Shown here: positions 5,934 to 6,276 of the stretch, one piece after another | How positions within the stretch are numbered: position 1 is the stretch's first letter | How the letters are laid out: every line of letters begins with the position of its first letter | Assembly (NCBI GenBank): GCA_910585745.1 | Contig: CAJUFM010000050.1 | Location: forward strand, 17,026-23,301 | DNA: 6,276 nt | Direction of reading: 5' to 3' | DNA from: an uncultured Eubacterium sp. | GTDB taxonomy: Bacteria; Bacillota; Clostridia; Lachnospirales; Lachnospiraceae | The notes under the pieces: generated by a model | What the model saw: only the letters and a program-made list of their open reading frames with translations | The model's database searches: none | Told to the model about the DNA's origin: nothing | Position numbers and translations under genes: made by a program

Positions 5934-6276
5934 ATGTAAAACAAAAGCAGACTATATAGAGGGAGTGTGCCCTTGGAAGAGACGGATGGAAAGGAACGCC
6001 TGGCTCCGGAGCGGGCGCAGAAAATACTGGAAGACGAAGATATCTATGTCATTTATGCGGATTCGGACCGCATCGCCTGTCGGTCTGATGATACAGGGTA
6101 TTTTGATTATGACCGGAAGACGAAGAAAAAGGTTGCTGTTGACATGGCTGACAGCGGACAGGTCTATGATACGACGGATCAATATGTCAAAACACGGGGA
6201 ATGGGAACTTCGGATACCATCTTATTATCAAAGAGATCATTGAAGGGGAAGGAGAATAGAGAAGAACTTTGTGATC
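5934..6276 (+). pseudogene. Decayed third lipoprotein paralog with stop at codon 2 and internal deletion; continues past window
   Basis: The ribosome binding site (AGGGGA 5921-5926), start context and first codons match those of the gene at 2454, but codon 2 is TAA instead of AAA. The frame then reads NKSRLYRGSV and jumps directly to PLEETDGKERLAPERAQKIL, which corresponds to residues from about 148 of paralog 2 (VPLKDSKEGEVLNLAGAEKLL). It later matches YFDYDRKTKKKV against YYVEYDRREKKKV. About 136 codons are missing in frame. The end of the window stays open in this frame (to codon GAT at 6273-6275), but from about 6206 another frame reads NFGYHLIIKEIIEGEGE and stops at 6259, so a further frameshift is possible. 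No product is expected from the ATG at 5934. Confidence 0.75.

Noticed and set aside
5908..6243. 111-residue open frame on the + strand
   Set aside because: It reads the lipoprotein remnant in a wrong frame; the frame from 5934 shows the homology.

Overview
The window looks like chromosomal accessory DNA of a gut-type Firmicute, most plausibly a Lachnospiraceae/Clostridia member. This is inferred from strong AGGAGG-type ribosome binding sites, a secreted Big2-domain protein with a Pro/Thr/Lys-rich repeat linker, and Cys-anchored lipoproteins carrying VSG-type repeats after the signal peptide. No species can be assigned from the sequence alone. All genes are on the + strand.

Layout. (1) 1-686: the 3' end of a secreted or surface protein with a 12-residue tandem repeat followed by two Big2 Ig-like domains. 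(2) 687-1052: a gene-free stretch holding a two-copy, highly structured intergenic repeat. One copy is split by a 67-bp hairpin flanked by a 4-bp duplication, and an extended -10 promoter candidate lies just upstream. (3) 1053-3761: two paralogous lipoproteins of unknown function in one probable operon. (4) 3786-5892: a more A/T-rich cassette with its own near-consensus promoter. It encodes an SMC/ABC-like AAA ATPase and an HNH endonuclease, matching the type I Septu anti-phage system (PtuA-PtuB). (5) 5934-6276: a decayed third lipoprotein copy, running off the window.

How they fit together. The lipoprotein genes appear to be a tandemly duplicated family, and the Septu cassette sits between copy 2 and the decayed copy 3. 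The nuclease gene is itself damaged. Its last 60 codons lie in another frame after a probable one-base loss in an A-run at 5708-5711, so the reading frame ends early at 5737. Copy 3 shows a stop at codon 2 and an in-frame internal deletion whose ends share GTGTG in the intact paralog. The region therefore combines duplication, cassette insertion and decay.

The most unusual element is the structured repeat at 733-927. Its core is a hairpin with a GAA triloop and symmetric tandem G-A mismatches. I cannot match it to a named family.
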